7,902 nt of DNA. Origin: Actinomycetota bacterium. GTDB lineage: Bacteria; Actinomycetota; UBA4738. Each line of letters opens with the position of its first letter. Within the stretch, counting starts at the first letter, position 1. The translations under genes were made by a program, and so were the position numbers. Of this stretch, positions 6,231 to 7,902 are shown one piece after another. The notes beneath the pieces were generated by a model. It had not been told where the DNA came from. It did no database searches and was given only the letters and a program-made list of their open reading frames with translations. Location: contig VAYC01000092.1 in NCBI GenBank assembly GCA_005885025.1, positions 1 through 7,902 of the forward strand, written 5' to 3'.

Positions 6231-7661
6231 ATGCTATCCAGGGCGACGAGAAGGGGGAGCACGACGAAGCCCTGCGTGGGATCGCAACCCGGCGATGCCC
6301 CGACCACATCCGCTCGGGGACCGATCGGACGTCCCCGGGTGGGGGTCGTCCTCGCCGCGGGCCGCTCCGAGCGGCTCCGGTTGGTCACGCACGGGCGCTC
6401 GAAGCTCCTCATACGGCTGGGCGGAGTGACGCTCGTGGAGCGAGCGGTCCGGAGCCTGCTCGCCGCCGGACTCGAGCGGATCATCGTGGTCGTCGGACAC
6501 CAGGGCGAGGCGACCGCTCGCGCGGCCCGGGAGGTCGCGCCGGAGGCCGTGTCGGTGGTGCGGGCCGAGCGATGGGAGGCCGGGAACGGGGCTTCCCTGT
6601 CGGCGGCCGAACCCGTCCTGGCCGGTGAGGGGTCGTTCGTCCTCGTCTGCGGCGATCATGTCTTCGCCCCCGGCTCGTTGGACGGTCTGGTGGACGCTCA
6701 CCATGCCGCCGTGCTCGTCGACCCCGCTCCCGGGCCTGAAGCCTGGGGAGAGGGAACGCGCGTACGAGTGGAAGGGAAACGAGCGGTCGCGTTCGACAAG
6801 CGGCTGGATGAGCCCTCGGTCGACTGCGGAGCCTTCCTGCTCACCCGAGAAGTCTTCGATTGCCAGCGGGCCGTCTCCGCCCAGGGCGACGACACCTTGG
6901 CCGGCGCTTTGACCGCGCTGGCGAAGGTCAGGCCCATCGAGGTCCAGCCGCTTCCCCACGACGGCTGGTGGCAGGACATCGACACTCCACACGACCTGCG
7001 GCAAGCCCGGCGGCTGTTGCGGCGCTCACTCGTCCTGCCGACCGACGGTCCCGTGTCGAGGTATCTCAACCGGCCCATCTCTACGCGCATCTCCCTTGCA
7101 CTGGCTCCGCTTCGCCCGTCCCCGAACCTGCTTTCGGTGATCGCGCTGGCGTTCGGCATGGCGGCCTCATTCCTGCTGGCGGTGGAACGACCGATGATTG
7201 GCGGCATCCTCGTCCAGGCGAGCTCGGTGCTGGGCGGCGTGGACGGAGAGAGCGCTCGATTGCAGATGCGGGCCAACACACGAGGAGCCTGGCTGAATGG
7301 CCTGCTGAACCGCATGGTGGACGCCGCCGTCGTGGCGGGCCTCGGGATCTGGATGTTGTCGGAGACGCTCAGCACGCGAAGGATCCTGCTGCTCCTGGGC
7401 GGGATCGGGATCGCCTGGGCCATCCTGGCCACGGCCGGGATGAGCTGGACGACCATCCTGAACCTCCCAGCGGCCACCGAGCGTCTGCTGGGCTTCAGCC
7501 TCGGGGGGCGGGACGGACGGCTCTTCCTCGTCACGGCGTGGGCGTTGCTGGGACATCCTATGGCGGCCCTGGTTGCGTTCACGGTGGCCTGGACCGTCTC
7601 GGTGGCGGTTCGGGTGGTCCTGGTTCGCCGGAGCCTGGGCTTCGAGGCACCCACGGCCTGA
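6231..7661 (+). CDS. Fused nucleotidyltransferase / CDP-alcohol phosphotransferase-like protein (IPCT/DIPPS-like), degenerate second active site
   Basis: A 476-residue two-domain protein. Residues ~36-265 form a sugar/inositol-phosphate nucleotidyltransferase: VGVVLAAGRSERL (37-49), SKLL with Lys58, the metal-site CGDHVF (Asp142) and GWWQDIDTPHDL (245-256), a hallmark of inositol-1-phosphate cytidylyltransferases. Residues ~275-476 form a membrane domain with roughly six hydrophobic segments and a CDP-alcohol phosphotransferase signature. In that signature DGESAR (338-343) and Gly352 are kept, but the first, third and fourth catalytic Asp positions are Gly335, Asn356 and Asn360. The N-terminal enzyme is therefore probably active (making a CDP-activated alcohol, perhaps CDP-inositol), whereas the phosphotransferase half looks inactive or altered. 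Such fusions make di-myo-inositol phosphate precursors in thermophiles; substrate here is inferred. ATG 6231 has no clear ribosome site. GTG 6276 is an alternative that would match the leader length of the next gene. Confidence 0.83.
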   Translation: MLSRATRRGSTTKPCVGSQPGDAPTTSARGPIGRPRVGVVLAAGRSERLRLVTHGRSKLLIRLGGVTLVERAVRSLLAAGLERIIVVVGHQGEATARAAREVAPEAVSVVRAERWEAGNGASLSAAEPVLAGEGSFVLVCGDHVFAPGSLDGLVDAHHAAVLVDPAPGPEAWGEGTRVRVEGKRAVAFDKRLDEPSVDCGAFLLTREVFDCQRAVSAQGDDTLAGALTALAKVRPIEVQPLPHDGWWQDIDTPHDLRQARRLLRRSLVLPTDGPVSRYLNRPISTRISLALAPLRPSPNLLSVIALAFGMAASFLLAVERPMIGGILVQASSVLGGVDGESARLQMRANTRGAWLNGLLNRMVDAAVVAGLGIWMLSETLSTRRILLLLGGIGIAWAILATAGMSWTTILNLPAATERLLGFSLGGRDGRLFLVTAWALLGHPMAALVAFTVAWTVSVAVRVVLVRRSLGFEAPTA

Positions 7662-7665
7662 CGTG

Positions 7666-7902
7666 ATGTCTGCATCCCCTCGAAGCCCGGCTCGAAGCGA
7701 GCCCTCACCAAGGGTCGGCGTGGTGCTCGCGGCCGGGCGGGCCACGCGGCTCGGTGAGGTAACGGACGGCCACTCCAAGCTCTTGTTGCGAGTGGGCGGA
7801 CTGACATTGATCGAGCGGGCGGTCCGCATGTTGCTGGCCAGCGGCCTGGATCGTGTCGTGGTCGTGGTCGGGTTCGAGGGCGAGGCCGTCGCCGCAGCGG
7901 CC
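7666..7902 (+). CDS. Second nucleotidyltransferase paralogue, N-terminal part (runs off right edge)
   Basis: A partial gene open from ATG 7666 to the window end (79 codons). PRVGVVLAAGRATRL (15-29), HSKLLLRVGG (36-45) and LTLIERAVRMLLASGL follow the nucleotidyltransferase N-terminus with its nucleotide-binding LAAG loop and conserved Lys. Over 65 ungapped residues it is identical to the preceding protein at 46 positions, so the two arose by tandem duplication. It starts 4 nt after the preceding stop with no visible ribosome site, which suggests translational coupling; GTG 7663, directly before the ATG, is an alternative start. Whether it also carries a CDP-alcohol phosphotransferase domain, and whether that domain is intact, lies outside the window. 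Substrate unknown; inositol-1-phosphate cytidylyltransferase by analogy with its neighbour. Confidence 0.82.
   Translation, partial: MSASPRSPARSEPSPRVGVVLAAGRATRLGEVTDGHSKLLLRVGGLTLIERAVRMLLASGLDRVVVVVGFEGEAVAAAA

Noticed and set aside
5447..6628. A 393-codon plus-strand frame overlapping the DUF1028 gene and the next gene
   Set aside because: It is a +2-frame shadow, mostly Arg/Gly/Pro, crossing the boundary of two real genes.
6698..7807. A 369-codon minus-strand frame opposite the IPCT/DIPPS-like gene
   Set aside because: It is antisense to a gene with precise nucleotidyltransferase and CDP-alcohol signatures, and spans two plus-strand genes.

Overview
This is a high-GC window (many GTG/TTG starts, strong G/C preference at third codon positions, a Cys-lipoprotein signal) that looks like a chromosomal segment of an actinobacterium, probably uncultured. 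The lineage is inferred from composition and protein style only; there is no rRNA, tRNA or marker gene in the window.

Left block, minus strand (1-1158): msrB (methionine-R-sulfoxide reductase), a small VOC/glyoxalase-like protein, and the N-terminus of a patatin-like phospholipase that runs off the left edge. The 80 and 27 nt spacings are compatible with one transcript. A divergent intergenic region of about 205 bp separates this block from the plus-strand block.

Middle block, plus strand (1364-6197): a Dpp/Opp-type peptide ABC importer without its ATPases. The order is DppC-like permease, substrate-binding lipoprotein, DppB-like permease, then a DUF1028 (Ntn-hydrolase-like) protein whose start overlaps the permease stop by 4 nt. 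The binding-protein gene is broken in this sequence by a perfect 14-bp tandem duplication at 2707-2734. Removing one copy restores one uninterrupted 621-residue lipoprotein. A strong hairpin lies between the binding-protein gene and the second permease.

Right block, plus strand (6231-7902): two tandem paralogues related to the fused inositol-1-phosphate cytidylyltransferase / CDP-alcohol phosphotransferase (IPCT/DIPPS) family. The first is complete: nucleotidyltransferase domain plus membrane domain. Its CDP-alcohol phosphotransferase signature has kept only one of the four catalytic aspartates (the other positions are Gly, Asn, Asn). The second starts 4 nt later and is cut by the right edge after 79 residues. 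It is 46/65 identical to the first, without gaps, over the shared segment.

The points most worth checking are the degenerate active site in a tandem IPCT/DIPPS-like pair and the 14-bp duplication that breaks the binding protein. Nothing here amounts to a clearly new multi-gene system; the paralogue pair comes closest.
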